Assembly: GCA_964017045.1 (NCBI GenBank)
Contig: OZ024807.1
Span: forward strand, 6,870,481-6,934,480
Direction: 5' to 3'
Origin: Omphiscola glabra
Lineage: Eukaryota > Mollusca > Gastropoda > Lymnaeidae
DNA: 64,000 nucleotides
The notes under the pieces: model-generated
The model's database searches: none
What the model saw: only the letters and a program-made list of their open reading frames with translations
Told to the model about the DNA's origin: nothing
In this document: positions 33,641 to 44,695 of the stretch, piece by piece
Layout of the letters: the number at the start of each line of letters is the position of its first letter
Position numbering within the stretch: position 1 is the first letter of the stretch
Program-made: the position numbers and the translations under genes

Positions 33641-34050
33641 CTTTCCCTGGCGCTAAGTCAAGAGTTCTAGATCCCAATATTGCTAAGTCAAATATTTAAA
33701 AACTTAAATTGTTTTGCTTCTTGTTTATGGTAAACTAACACTTTCCTTTGTTCAATGTGTTTTCAAAATAAAAAAAAAATAGTTTAACTAGCAATAACGA
33801 ACTTGACAGTGGTGCTAAATCGTGCACTACTCCCCTCCGCCCCCTCGGTCATGACACCACCTTAATTTTTTTTCCATGTACCCTAATACCTTGAAATTTT
33901 GTTCATGGAAATTGCTCAGAAAATCATTTCCTAAACGCGGAGCATTCTACGCACCATTCTACGCACCATCGATACACAAAGATATCTTTTAAAAAAAATA
34001 AAAAAATAAAAATAATAATAATAAAATAAATTAATATGTGAAAACTGTAC
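33641..34050. other. no gene seen
   Basis: AT-rich with AATAAT runs near 34005-34030. Confidence 0.5.
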
Positions 34051-34276
34051 CAGGGCACCAGGGCTTCTAATATTTTCGCAGCGTTCCAATGCCTCTTGTT
34101 TTGAAAACATATTTCTCACCCCATCTCGATTTTAAAACATATTTTCCCCACCACCCATGCTTTTTAAAAATGTTAATATGATTTCAAATGAACCTGATTT
34201 TTCTGGGTTTTCTCGCACTGCCTCCCGCACCCTGGGAGGGAGATGGGGGGCTGGTAACCCTGGTTAAGAACCCCTG
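34051..34276 (-). mobile_element. hAT-like MITE (~226 bp)
   Basis: The right end, read inverted, is CAGGGGTTCTTAACCAGGG. The left end is a diverged CAGGGCACCAGGGCTTCTAA. Candidate 8-bp duplication AACTGTAC/AATTATAC (6 of 8), differing only by transitions. Confidence 0.6.
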
Positions 34277-34986
34277 AATTATACTTTTTTTTTTTTTAAA
34301 CTGCACATGTAATACGTCATTAAAACCTCCAGAGCGTGACGTCACGAGGCCGCCATCATGCAGACGCCAAATGAAAGCCATTTTAAGCCTGTCTGAGGAC
34401 GCTTACAGGCGCGTCGAGAATCCCGTGACATAATGATAGATTATCGATACCCGGAGTATTATTGGATCGAGATGGACCCCCCACCCCTACACTCACACAC
34501 ACTTTTCCTAGACCTTTTTGTACGATACATGTTTCGGATATCGGAAGTGGTGGATTTAACACTGTCTGACGAAAATATCGATATTTGTTTTAATCGGGAT
34601 TATATAATTACCGGTCTGGCAGCTAGGGCGTCATCTTTGTAAGGCGTTCTCTTAGTGGCGCGATGTCTTGGGAGGGCGTTGTCTTGGAAGGGCATTGTCT
34701 TTTGTTAGGGCGTCTTATCGGTAACTCGTTAGAGGATATGGCGTTGTCTGGTATATGCTGGGGGGTGGGGGCATCTTTGTGGTGCGCCAAGTTGGTGAAA
34801 CAACCTATCCGCCCTTTTCTGTTGAAAGTCATTTTGTCCACCTCTTTCCCTTGGTGTGTTCCTAACTCCATTGTTGATACTTGTATCCCTCGTCCACTAT
34901 GTTCACCTCCCTCCTTACCTCCATCTTTTGGTCGATACTTTTTTTATTCTTCTGCCCATCATCTACTCCCACCATCAAAATGCACA
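34277..34986. other. no gene seen
   Basis: Mixed composition. Opposing open frames at 34623-35055 have no recognised domain. Confidence 0.45.
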
Positions 34987-35345
34987 ATTCTCTATGTAAC
35001 TATTTCACCAACGCTGTCAGATGGCGCTGATTTCGCACAGTCGAATTCCCGTTAACAGCGCTAAATGAGATTCTTAAAACTATCGCAAATGCGCTTCGTG
35101 CGCAATATTTTCTTTTTGTTCTATGGAAATAGTTGATGTAATAAGTATGTCGTGTAAAAGACATTAGAATATTAAACAGCGTTTGGGCGTAGGAGGAGTG
35201 GGGGGAAGGAGCTACGCAATTTGTGAATCTTTAAGTGCGTTACTTGGATGCTTGTTTTGTCAAGTAACTTTAGTAGATGGGAAAGTTGACGCATTGCGGC
35301 CGTCATTGTTGGGCGTGGCTGTAACTAGCTCAACATAGTTCAAGA
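34987..35345 (+). repeat. dispersed repeat M, long copy (~0.36 kb)
   Basis: Shares ordered blocks with 57560-57955 in reverse orientation: TTCTCTATGTA, CAGATGGCGC, GCGCTAAATGAGATTCTT, ATCGCAAATGCGCTTC, and at the far end CAAGTAACTTTAGTAGATGG. Non-coding; superfamily unknown. Confidence 0.75.
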
Positions 35346-35438
35346 ATTCATTTTCATTTTAACTCTCAAAGTCCTCCACGTATTCTTTCTTTCTTTTCTT
35401 TCCTTCTATCTAGTTCACTTATCTTTTCAACTCTCTCA

Positions 35439-35470
<32 letters not shown>

Positions 35471-36184
35471 CAACTCTTTCAATCGATCCATTCTACACAT
35501 TTGTCTTTCCATCCCCTCACTAATGTATTCCTAAGGAAAAATCCCCTCTTTTTCACATTTTCCTCCGACCATACCTCTTTCCACAAACCAATTCCTCCGA
35601 GAGCCCCCCCCCCCGCCCATCTCAACCGCACATTATTGGTTTCTGATTATTAAAAGTCCAGTTTCGTGGTAAAGTAGAAGGCAATGAGGCTGATAATACT
35701 GCACGCTTGACCGAACTTCTCCTTGACAGATGGGACTGTGATAGTAATGTAATGGTTGGCGTGGGACTCTAGAGTAACGTAATGGTAGCAGAAATGGAGG
35801 TCTGGATATACGGAGTTACTGTGCTGTACAATGAGATAGACATGTTAGTTCACAAATGTAATCAGTAATTGTGGGTTAAGACAATCTCCTCCCAGAAAAA
35901 TGGCGCGTTGCTATGTATCACTTCAATCAAATGTTCATATCAAGTTTTTTTTTTCTTTCTTTTTTTTTTCCTTTCTTTTTCTTGAATCTTAATTAATATA
36001 GCTTCTTTAAAATATTTTAATTTAATTACCCCCTCTCTCTCTCTCTAACTCTATCTCTCTCGCCTCTCTTTCTCTCTCTCCCATCTTTCTCTCTCAGTAT
36101 CTCACTCTCTCTCTCTGTGTATGTCTCTCTCTGTCTGTCTCTCTCTCTGTCTCTCTATTTCTCGATTAGTCTGTCTAAAATGTC
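35346..36184. other. no gene; CT-rich tracts
   Basis: TCTCTC tracts at 35370-35480 and 36030-36180, a C run at 35606, T-rich at 35945-35985. Confidence 0.6.
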
Positions 36185-36910
36185 TCATTAGGAAATGACG
36201 TCAGCGGGCCGTCGAGCTCGCGCTCCTTATGCCCTCCCTGGCGCCCCCCACACCTGTCAGGTGCCGGGTTTCCCCGACGTCGGGCCGTGCGGGGGAACGC
36301 CACAGACCTCCCCGGGCGTGAAACGTCCCCGCCAGCAACCGCTCGATCGGGTTTGCCGACGGAGACCCTCCCCGTCCGGAGACATCTGGTCGACCGAAGA
36401 CGCTGCGTTTAAAGCGTCCGCAGTCCACTTTCCTAGGGGCCGGGACGGTAAATTAACGTCCCAAATCTCCCCCCACCCGTACCGGGGAAGCATCGGACGC
36501 CATCTAAGAGGGATTTTACAGTGGGTTTCCACCTTGCAACCAATTCGCGAAGTAGCTGGGACGAAACGGTTGCCTAGGAGCAGCTTTCTCAGGGCTGCAT
36601 ATTTAGAATAATCGGCCAGAGACTTCCACCACAGCCTATCGCCTCATATCCCTTAACGGCAACTTGTAATCATGATCACTACCCTGTGTCTGCCTTTTCT
36701 TCCACCTGTGAAGTATCACAGGTGGCAGCCCTGTAGGAGCCGTTTATTCCAGCAGCTACCATGCATGCCCCTGTCTGCCACGCGGGACACGCAATGGTGG
36801 TTATGTTTCCCGGGTTAACGTCGAAGGGGTCGGTGGCCAGCGCTTCCAAATCGGCAAGCCACAACAGACTTGTCAACCGGAACCCCGGGAAGACGATTAG
36901 TCTGTCTATA
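36185..36910 (-). other. GC/CpG-rich island with coding-like frames, unidentified
   Basis: A sharply bounded GC- and CpG-rich block between two CT/GTCT microsatellites. It includes TGACGTCA (36196-36203) and the palindrome CACCTGTCAGGTG (36250-36262). A minus frame at 36679-36910 has normal-looking protein composition with several cysteines (IACPAWQTGACMVAAG, then RAATC). A + frame of 138 codons spans 36195-36611. I recognise no family. It could be a retrotransposon segment, an exon cluster or a CpG-island promoter. Confidence 0.35.
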
Positions 36911-37239
36911 TGACTCTCTGTCTGTCTGTCCTTCTGTCTGTCTGCCTGTCTATCTCAACGACTCGCTCTTTCTCTCTGGTGTATCTTTATTTTATTAATT
37001 TTAGTATTTTATTTTGTAAAGTTAATTTTTTCATAGTTAATTGTCCGTCACGTGATGTCATTGAGTCACGTGTCGTCTTAGAGATTTGTTGCTTTGTTTT
37101 CGTTCTTTAAATAAACTATAGATACACTCTGCTTTTTTCAGGCTCGTACGTCACGCAATGACAATGTTTAAGTAATTAAATGTTTATTTCTGTATCGTGG
37201 TTGGTGTGTGTGGGTTCTTTTTTACTATTTCGATTCCTT
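36911..37239. other. no gene seen
   Basis: GTCT microsatellite-like start (36910-36955), then AT-rich sequence. Confidence 0.5.
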
Positions 37240-38180
37240 CATAATAATATGTTAAGCAAAAAGAATTTAATCGGTTCAAAATAGCAGGCCATTGACCTCC
37301 ATGTTTCTAGCCTGGCTCATTCTATAGGCAAGATATAAATAAATGTATCCTTTATGAATGTGCACCACTTTTTATACATTTTTGTTTTGATTAAAATGAC
37401 ACATCACAATGAAAGGTTCTGGGGAGTGCAACCTTACACCCCCACCCGCCCCTCCTTCTGCCCACCAACCCCCCCCCCCCCCAAAAAAAAAAAAAAGAAA
37501 ACCCACTTATCTGATAAAAGGTCAAAGGACATCTAGCTTAAAACATTAGCTGAATTAAGCTATTGAAATGGCCGCCAATTCCCCCCCCCCCCCCCACACT
37601 TTTTTCCCCGGCTTGTAATGACATAAATTACGCTATCGATCATAATATTTATCGTAACATATTTTTTTAGTAAAGGGAACCGTTTTTAATTAACATTATA
37701 TATAATATATATATATATAGAGAGAGAAAGACAGACACAGAGAGATTTTCTTAAAAATTAACATTATTTATATATAGATTGAAAGATTATTTGTTTGAAT
37801 TAAAAGGGTAATAGGATTACAGACGTTTATTTCATTTAAGTTATTTCTCTCATTATCCATGGATCTGTTTAACCACAGCGCCGTTTATCATCGGATCGGT
37901 TTATCCATCGATAAATGATGTCTTTATGGCTAAAGTTACCCATTAATATCCTCATCTTTGCCTCGGCGTATGTGGCTCATCTCGTAATTTTTTTTTTAAT
38001 ATTCCCGAAACAAGATGGCGGGTTCATCATAATAGATCTCTGTTACACAGCCGAAATAATAAGGAATGTTAAATGAATGAACAGACAGTATTAGACTCTT
38101 AAACAAATACGGAATTGTGAATGCGTTTGTATTAAAGTTGTTTAAAAACAGGAAACACGTTTGGGGGGTATGCGTTCATT
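37240..38180 (+). repeat. ~0.93-kb direct duplication, copy 1
   Basis: Begins near AGCAAAAAGAATTTAATCGG and ends near TTTGGGGGGTATGCGTT. Alignable end to end with copy 2, with scattered substitutions and differing homopolymer lengths. It includes a (TA)n/GAGA patch and CAAGATGGCGG. Confidence 0.93.
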
Positions 38181-38187
38181 TTGTAAC

Positions 38188-38352
38188 GATTCTGTGACTC
38201 TGTTACTTTTCTTTCCGAGTACGATTCTTTGACTCTTTTACTTATTCTTTCAAGTACGATTCCGTGGCTCTGCTACTCATCTTTGCGAGTACGATTCTGT
38301 GGCTCTTTTACTTATCTATCCGAGTACGATTCTGTGGCTCTGCTACTTGTCA
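38188..38352. repeat. 35-bp tandem array, ~5 copies
   Basis: GATTCTGTGGCTCTG recurs every 35 bp (38190, 38223, 38258, 38293, 38328), each with CGAGTAC before it. Confidence 0.9.
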
Positions 38353-38890
38353 TCACCCTATCATAAGTCGTGACACGTTATCTACTCCCTTCGAAATCCA
38401 GGGCAGGTTATAAACGGTTCGTGTCGTCTCTCCCCTGTAAAAGGTTACCGCATTATGCCATGTTTAATGCCCTCGCCGCCCTGTCATGTCGGGACGCAAT
38501 ATCGGGACGCCCGCCCCCCCCCCCAATCCCCCGCCCCCCCCAAAAAAAAATCATCTCAGCCCTCGTAATGAGACGGGAAAGTATCAGAAAGGAACCCATG
38601 CATGCGGCCAATCACCTGGTTTTTGTCGGGTTGCAAGGGAGCAGGAAAGGCGTGGGGGGCGTTGGGGCGGGCGTTTGGGAGGTCGGGTGTGGTGGCGTCA
38701 GGAAAGAAGCACAGGGTGAAAGACGTAGCCGGAGTTAGTAAGAGGCAAGCCTTGAGAGAGGCCCTAAGATTGTACGTAAGCATCGCCTTCAAAGACAGAC
38801 AGGTCCGTGCAGCTCTCTTCAGAAAGCACTGAAGATTTCTGGCACTCTTTCCTAAACCATCTATACCGAAGGGCTAAAATCTGTTTTCGT
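38353..38890. other. no gene recognised between the duplicated blocks
   Basis: GC-richer with C runs (38510-38540) and overlapping open frames on both strands (38370-38832) that show no known domain. Confidence 0.4.
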
Positions 38891-38895
38891 ACAAT

Positions 38896-39040
38896 TGAGT
38901 CTGTTAAACAATTGAGTATGTTTAACAATTGAGTCTGTTAAACAATTGCGTCTGTTAAACAATTGAGTAGTTAAACAATTGAGTATGTTAAACAATTGAG
39001 TATGTTAAACAATTGAGTATGTTAAACAATTGAGTATGTT
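38896..39040. repeat. 17-bp tandem array, ~9 copies
   Basis: Unit CAATTGAGTATGTTAAA, near-identical. Confidence 0.95.
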
Positions 39041-39104
39041 TGAGGAAACGCACCACAACAGTCCAATATGTCTAAATCTAAAATAGCATTCTCTGTTAGA
39101 ATAG

Positions 39105-40035
39105 TATACATATCAAATAAAGCAAAAAGAGTTTAATCGGTTCAAAATAGCAGGTCATTGACCTCCTTGTTGGTAGCCTGGCCCATTCTATAAGTAAAAT
39201 GCAAATAAATGTATCCTTTAATTATGTGCATCGCTTTCTATACATTTTTTTGTTTTGGTTAAAATGACACATTAAAATGAAAGGTTCTGGGAGTGCACGC
39301 TTACAACCCCACCCGCCCCTCTTTCTGCCCACCACCCCCCCCCCCCAAATAAAAGAACAACACTTCCGCCCTGCCTGTGTCTGATAAAAGGTCAAAGGAC
39401 ATCTACCTTATAACATTACGTGATTTAAGCTATTGAAATGGCCGCCAATTCCCCCCCCCCCCCCCACTTTTTTCCCCGGCTTGTAATGACATAAATTACG
39501 CTATCGATCATAATATTTATCGTAACATATTTTTTTAGTAAAGGGAACCGTTTTTAATTAACATTATATATAATATATATATATATAGAGAGAGAGAGAC
39601 AGAGAGATTTTCTTAAAAATTAACATTATTTATATATAGATTGATAGATTATTTGTTTGAATTAAAAGGGTAATAGGATTACAGACGTTAATTTCATTTA
39701 AGTTATTTCTCTCATTATCCATGGATCTGTTTAACCACAGCGCCGTTTATCATCAGATCGGTTTATCCATCAATAAATGATGTCTGTATGGCTTAAGTTA
39801 TCCATTAATCTCATCATCTTTGCCTCGGCGTATATGGCTCATCTCGTGATTTTTTTTTTTAATATTCCTAAACCAAGATGGCGGATTCATCATAATAGAT
39901 CTCTGTTACAGCCGAAATAATAAGGAATGTTAAATGAATGAACAGACAGTATTAGACTCTAAACAAATATGAAATTGTGAATGCGTTTATATCAGAGTTG
40001 ATTAAAAACATGAAACACGTTTGGGGGTATGCGTT
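39105..40035 (+). repeat. ~0.93-kb direct duplication, copy 2
   Basis: Same order and orientation as copy 1, offset about 1.87 kb. Differences are substitutions and short indels in C, TA and GA runs, so the duplication is not very recent. Confidence 0.93.
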
Positions 40036-40109
40036 AATTATGTATCTTGTTAAAACATTTAATGATGTCGGTTTAAAAAGTTTAATCTAGTTGAACCAGA
40101 GCTACGTTC

Positions 40110-40465
40110 AAGAGTATGAACCTGATTCCACGAATCAGAAGGTAACTGAGAGTATGAACCTGATTCCACGAGTCAAAAGGTAACGGAGAGTATGAACCTG
40201 ATTACACGAGTCAAAAGGTTACTGAGAGTCTGAATCTGATTCCACGAGTCAGAGGGCAGCGGAGAGTATGAACCTGATTACACGAGTCAAAAGGTAACTG
40301 AGAGTCTGAATCTGATTCCACGAGTCAGAAGGTAACTGAGAGTATGAACCTGATTCCACGAGTCAGAAGATAACTCTGTGAGTATGAACCTGATTCCATG
40401 AGTCAGAAGATAACTCTGAGAGTATGAACCTGATTCCACGAGTCAGAGGGCAACTGAGAGTATGA
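40110..40465. repeat. 38-bp tandem array, ~9-10 copies
   Basis: Unit is GAGAGTATGAACCTGATTCC plus ACGAGTCAGAAGGTAACT. Confidence 0.95.
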
Positions 40466-41109
40466 ATCTGCTTTAGTCTCATTCATGAATTTGGTTTGAA
40501 ATAATATCTGGTCGGTTAGGGGTTGTTTATTCGTGTGTTTTTTTTTCAACCCCCCCCCCCCCACACACTTTTTTCACCTCACACTTTTTTTTTCACATAC
40601 ACACACACAGCCACTCACTGTACTCAAACATTAAAGATTCAACTATGAAGCTAAGATCAAATATAGAACAAAATCAATTTTAATAAAGACGAAATAAATA
40701 ATTGAGACTTCAGCTCATTGAAATATGCGTCGTGACGCGCATGCGCCTTAATTGAGTCACGTTACTCGACTCGTCGTCGCGCGCAGAAACCCTAATTTTG
40801 ACAGGATGTGGCTTTGCAAGGCCACGCACTCACAGCCAGTCTGGAGTATTCTCGTCACTGAACATGTCTCCGGGTGTACCACTCCGCGCCTGGGTGTGTT
40901 GCGAAGAGCCGTCTCCCTTTACTTATTGACACCAACCCATTCATAATTAATGAAATAGCTGTCCCTACGTGCAATGCAACACGAGTTGTTGTTGGTGTTG
41001 TTGCTTTTGGTGATTTTTTTTTTTTTATAACAAAAACGTAATCCTAAATGTGTGTTGAGAAGAGACATGATAACAGCATCGAGATAACAATTTTATTTTC
41101 TGCATAAAC
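40466..41109. other. no gene; C/T and CA runs
   Basis: C run at 40551, (CA)n at 40595-40610, T run at 41018. No recognised exon. Confidence 0.5.
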
Positions 41110-41307
41110 CATAGGTTTAAAAAAAAATTGTCCATGCTGCACCCACCTTTGTCCCAAGGCGCCCAATGTGAATTTCCAACAAATGCACTGCGGGATTAGA
41201 GAAGTTTTATTTAAAAAAAAAAAAAAATATTTAGTTTAATTCGTGGCGCCCCCGCGAGGATGTAGCAGCTCCCAAGGGTGCGGGACACAAAGTTTGGGAA
41301 CCCCGGA
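41110..41307. mobile_element. possible hAT-like MITE
   Basis: The right end CACAAAGTTTGGGAACCCCG is the inverse of a common hAT terminus. The left boundary (near TAGGTTTAAA) is uncertain and no target duplication is seen. Confidence 0.35.
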
Positions 41308-41574
41308 CGCAATGGTGTAATGCTAAAATGGTGTATTATTGAAAGGGTGTAACGTTGTAATGGCTCAGGATTGTATGGGTGCAATGTTGTAAATTGTTTT
41401 ATTTTGTATTGTGTAACTTGCAATGGTGTTATTTTTTAAGCTGTAATATTACAATGTTGTGTAATATTGTAACGTCTGCTGTAACGTTGCAATGGTGGAT
41501 GGAATTTCCGCAATAATCTTTTAAACTTGATGTCCGATGGAATGAGCTGAAGTGATCCCGGCAATATTAACATA

Positions 41575-41865
41575 CGTATTGCAATACATTAACTTTGCAC
41601 ATATTTGTAGCAATACAATAACACTGTACGTATGTGTAGTAATATGATACCTTTTGCACCTCTTGTACTACAAATTGTAGCAATACAATAGCTTTGCTGA
41701 AATTGTAGCAATACAATAACTTTGCACATATTTGTAGCAACAGAACAACACATAACGTATTTGTTGTAATATAATACCTCTCCACTTATTTGTAGCAATA
41801 CACTTACTTTGGACGTACATGTAGCATTAAAATAACCCTGCACGTATTTGTAACAATAAAACAAC
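41575..41865. repeat. ~30-bp degenerate tandem array, ~9 copies
   Basis: Recurring TTTGTAGCAATACAATAACT and TTGCACGTA, with indels. Confidence 0.85.
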
Positions 41866-42620
41866 TTATCATGGCAATCTTCAGTTGTTTGTTGTTTTTT
41901 TTTACATAAAAGACGACACTAACATTTTTTTTATAGTTATAAACCTCAATACAGGACCATACTTAAATCATAATGGCACTCCTACACGTCCATTTCTCCA
42001 CCACCCGCGTGGTTGTCCACACATCCACCAGTGTGGTTGCCCACACATCCACCAGTGTGGCTGCCCACACGGCACCGCCTCGTCTTATGTAGAGGATCCC
42101 TCGTCCTCTTCAGTATTAAGAGTCACCGCTCCCATGAGATAGCTCTCTTCCCAAAAAGCCTTAGATTTCAAAGCTGGAGATGTAAATAATGTAAACCGGA
42201 TCAGGCAGTCATTTCTATCTGGTGGCTTTGAAAGTGCGTTTTCTCCTGGTTTATGAAACTCCAGAGCCTGTGGAAGAATTCCACGCACAGGCACGCACAT
42301 TCACACACACACACACACACACGCTGCAGTGGAAGCGTAATCACTCGCTTTCCACATTCGATATATACGATAAATAAAACATACATTAAAAGCATTAAGA
42401 ATATGTCGTATTATCAACCCCTTCTTCGAAAAAAGGATACAAAGACAGTTAATATTTTACCATCCACACTATTAAATAAATGGCAATTAATGCCCCCGAC
42501 GCTAAGATTTGCGCCGACGGCGCCCCCTTTTCCAAAGTCGAATGACCCATTAAAATCGTAGTTTGCATACATTCCATATAGGAATGCGGAGCTGTCGAGA
42601 ATGCGTCTGCGATGGGTTAA
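41866..42620. other. no gene; small CACACATCCACCAGTGTGG array
   Basis: Three ~24-bp units (about 42008-42068), each an imperfect palindrome (CACACATCCACCAGTGTGG), and a (CA)n run at 42300-42322. No recognised exon. Confidence 0.5.
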
Positions 42621-42624
42621 ATAA

Positions 42625-42795
42625 AATGTGTTTTGTATTAAGACTGGTGTTTTGTTTTGATCATAGTATGTGTTTTGGTCATGTTATGTGTTCTGTATTA
42701 AGACTGGGGTTTTGCTGTGTAGCGAGCCTGTGTGTTTTGGTCATGTTGTGTGTTCTGCATTAAGACTTGTGTTTTGTTTTGTAGCGAGCCTGTGT
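42625..42795. repeat. ~65-bp tandem repeat, 2-3 copies
   Basis: GTGTTTTGGTCATGTT, TGTGTTCTG, TTAAGACTG and TAGCGAGCCTGTGTG recur in order. Confidence 0.8.
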
Positions 42796-44143
42796 GCCGA
42801 CTCTGATTAATCGCTCTCCGTCGTGTCCTTATAATTAGGTGAGACGTACGGCTTTCGAGAAAATGTTGTATTTGGGGCGTACGTTGACGCTGCTTCTGTG
42901 GTTGATTGTACAACGCGAACATCGTCTCTGGCATAGACGAGTCAATGGTTGTAAATGTCATAGGAGCAGACGGCGTGTCCCACTTGCGCGCCCCCGTCTC
43001 ACGTTTCGGATCAATAAACTGTTTCAGGTTTTGTTCACACGCAAGAGCTATGTCAGGTAAGTAATTTGCATTGGCCATATTCAGCAAGGCCACGCAGGCT
43101 GAGAATTATCTTAAAAATGCGCGTGTATGACTACAACTGAAGTACGCACAAATACCTAGCGACAACATCCGTAGGTGACCCGTTTCCTATACCACAGCCC
43201 TCGTGTCCAGCGATGACCATTGCCAACTAAAATGTGTTATTATAATTTAACCAGTAGCCACAGTTCCGCCCCCTACTCTGACATCCGGCCTACATTGCTA
43301 GATAAGAAAGAGATAGGGGAGAGAGAGAGAGAGAGAGACGGGCACAGGAAAGTGAAGATGCTAAGGAAGTATTTAGCATCTTAAGCTCGAGGGCTGGACA
43401 TATTGGCGAGGGCTGTAATAGGCAGCCGCTGCTCTCGTGGGTGATAAACCGCTATAAAAACCGATTTCCTGACAGCCCCCGTATGTACTATTAAATTGCA
43501 CACAAGAAAATCTCGACTAAATGCCCGGATTTACGGCGCAGTCTATCAGTGCGTTGACGTGAGCTTAATCGGATTTTCCCGAATCGCGCGTAGCTACAGA
43601 GAAGCAACACACATTTATTGTTTAAGCCTCCTAAAAGTGTTTAATGTAATAAACAAGACAATCTATATAAAAAAAAAATTAAATAAAGATGAAAGCAACA
43701 CACACTTAAAAGCCCCCTTTTTTAAAAAAAAAAGGAAGTAACAAATCATCCATCCCCCACCCCCCTCACTGCTTACTCGAAATTTAACAGCACAAATTTG
43801 ACACGTTTGCTTAAGGCGAGGGAGGAACACCCCCCCCCCCCCCCGTATACTTTTATAAGGAACAAGGAATTTAAAGGTACCATTAGTTTAGCGTGAATAT
43901 TAAGCTCTCAAACTTGACGAGTCGGTCTTGTTCGTAAAATGGTCTTAAGCCTACATCACTTCTTGTGAGTTCGTAAATAAACGAACAAAAATGCTGCTAA
44001 ACAATTTGTACACCATCATCAATGTCTTCCAGCAGTGAAGGGGTGGGTTGGGGGCGGGGGCTCTGGCCTGCATCATCTCGAGAAACAAATCACACGTGAA
44101 AGCTACAAACGTTTTTTTTATTTTTTATTTGTTTTTAAAAAAA
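42796..44143. other. no certain gene
   Basis: A minus frame (43093 down to about 42800) is protein-like for about 70 residues (starting MALLNMANANYLPDIALACE) but matches no family I know. GA run at 43318-43338, C run at 43830. The rest is AT-rich. Confidence 0.35.
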
Positions 44144-44219
44144 AATGATATATATCAAATGAGACCTCTCAGTTACACTTCAAAATATATATATATCTGT
44201 TTTCCACAGCACTCGTATA

Positions 44220-44441
44220 CCTCCTTTATCCCCAACACCTCATATACCTCCTTTATCCCCAACACCTCATATACCTCCTTTATCCCCAACACCTCATATA
44301 CCTCCTTTATCCTCAACACCTCATATACCTCCTTTATCCCCAACACCTCATATACCTCCTTTATCCCCAATACCTCATATACCTCCTTTATCCCCAACAC
44401 CTCATATACCTCCTTTATCCCCAACACTTCATATACCTCCT
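44220..44441. repeat. 27-bp tandem array, ~8 copies
   Basis: Unit is CTCCTTTATCCCCAACACCT plus CATATAC. Flanked by a 24-bp direct repeat (44144-44167 and 44518-44541). Confidence 0.95.
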
Positions 44442-44589
44442 TTCAGATATGGCAAGTATTCATGTTTCAGAATAATGATATTGTGTTGCACGCTATATTT
44501 ATATTATAATGTCCTTAAATGATATATATCAAATGAGACCTATATATCAAATGAGTGTATACCCCGACATACTGAGATACACGCTCGTA

Positions 44590-44695
44590 TACAAAATCAA
44601 ACTCCCACATACAGAGACATACTTCCACATACAGAGACATACACCCACATACAGAGACATACTTCCACATACAGAGACACACGCCCGCGTGCAGA
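44590..44695. repeat. 20-bp tandem array, ~5 copies
   Basis: Unit CCACATACAGAGACATACTT with end variants. Confidence 0.9.

Noticed and set aside
33402..33699. Leu/Ala/Cys-rich membrane-like frames
   Set aside because: A 13-bp perfect array open in all three + frames; hydrophobicity is a by-product of the TTGCTGCTTG unit.
43010..43062. Possible 31-nt exon between GTTTCAG and CAGGTAAGT
   Set aside because: Good-looking splice motifs alone are common by chance. The exon would be tiny and no frame links it to the Ig gene.
42698..43093. 131-codon minus frame with protein-like N-terminal half
   Set aside because: The second half overlaps a tandem repeat and no family or splice support was found. 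Left as unproven.
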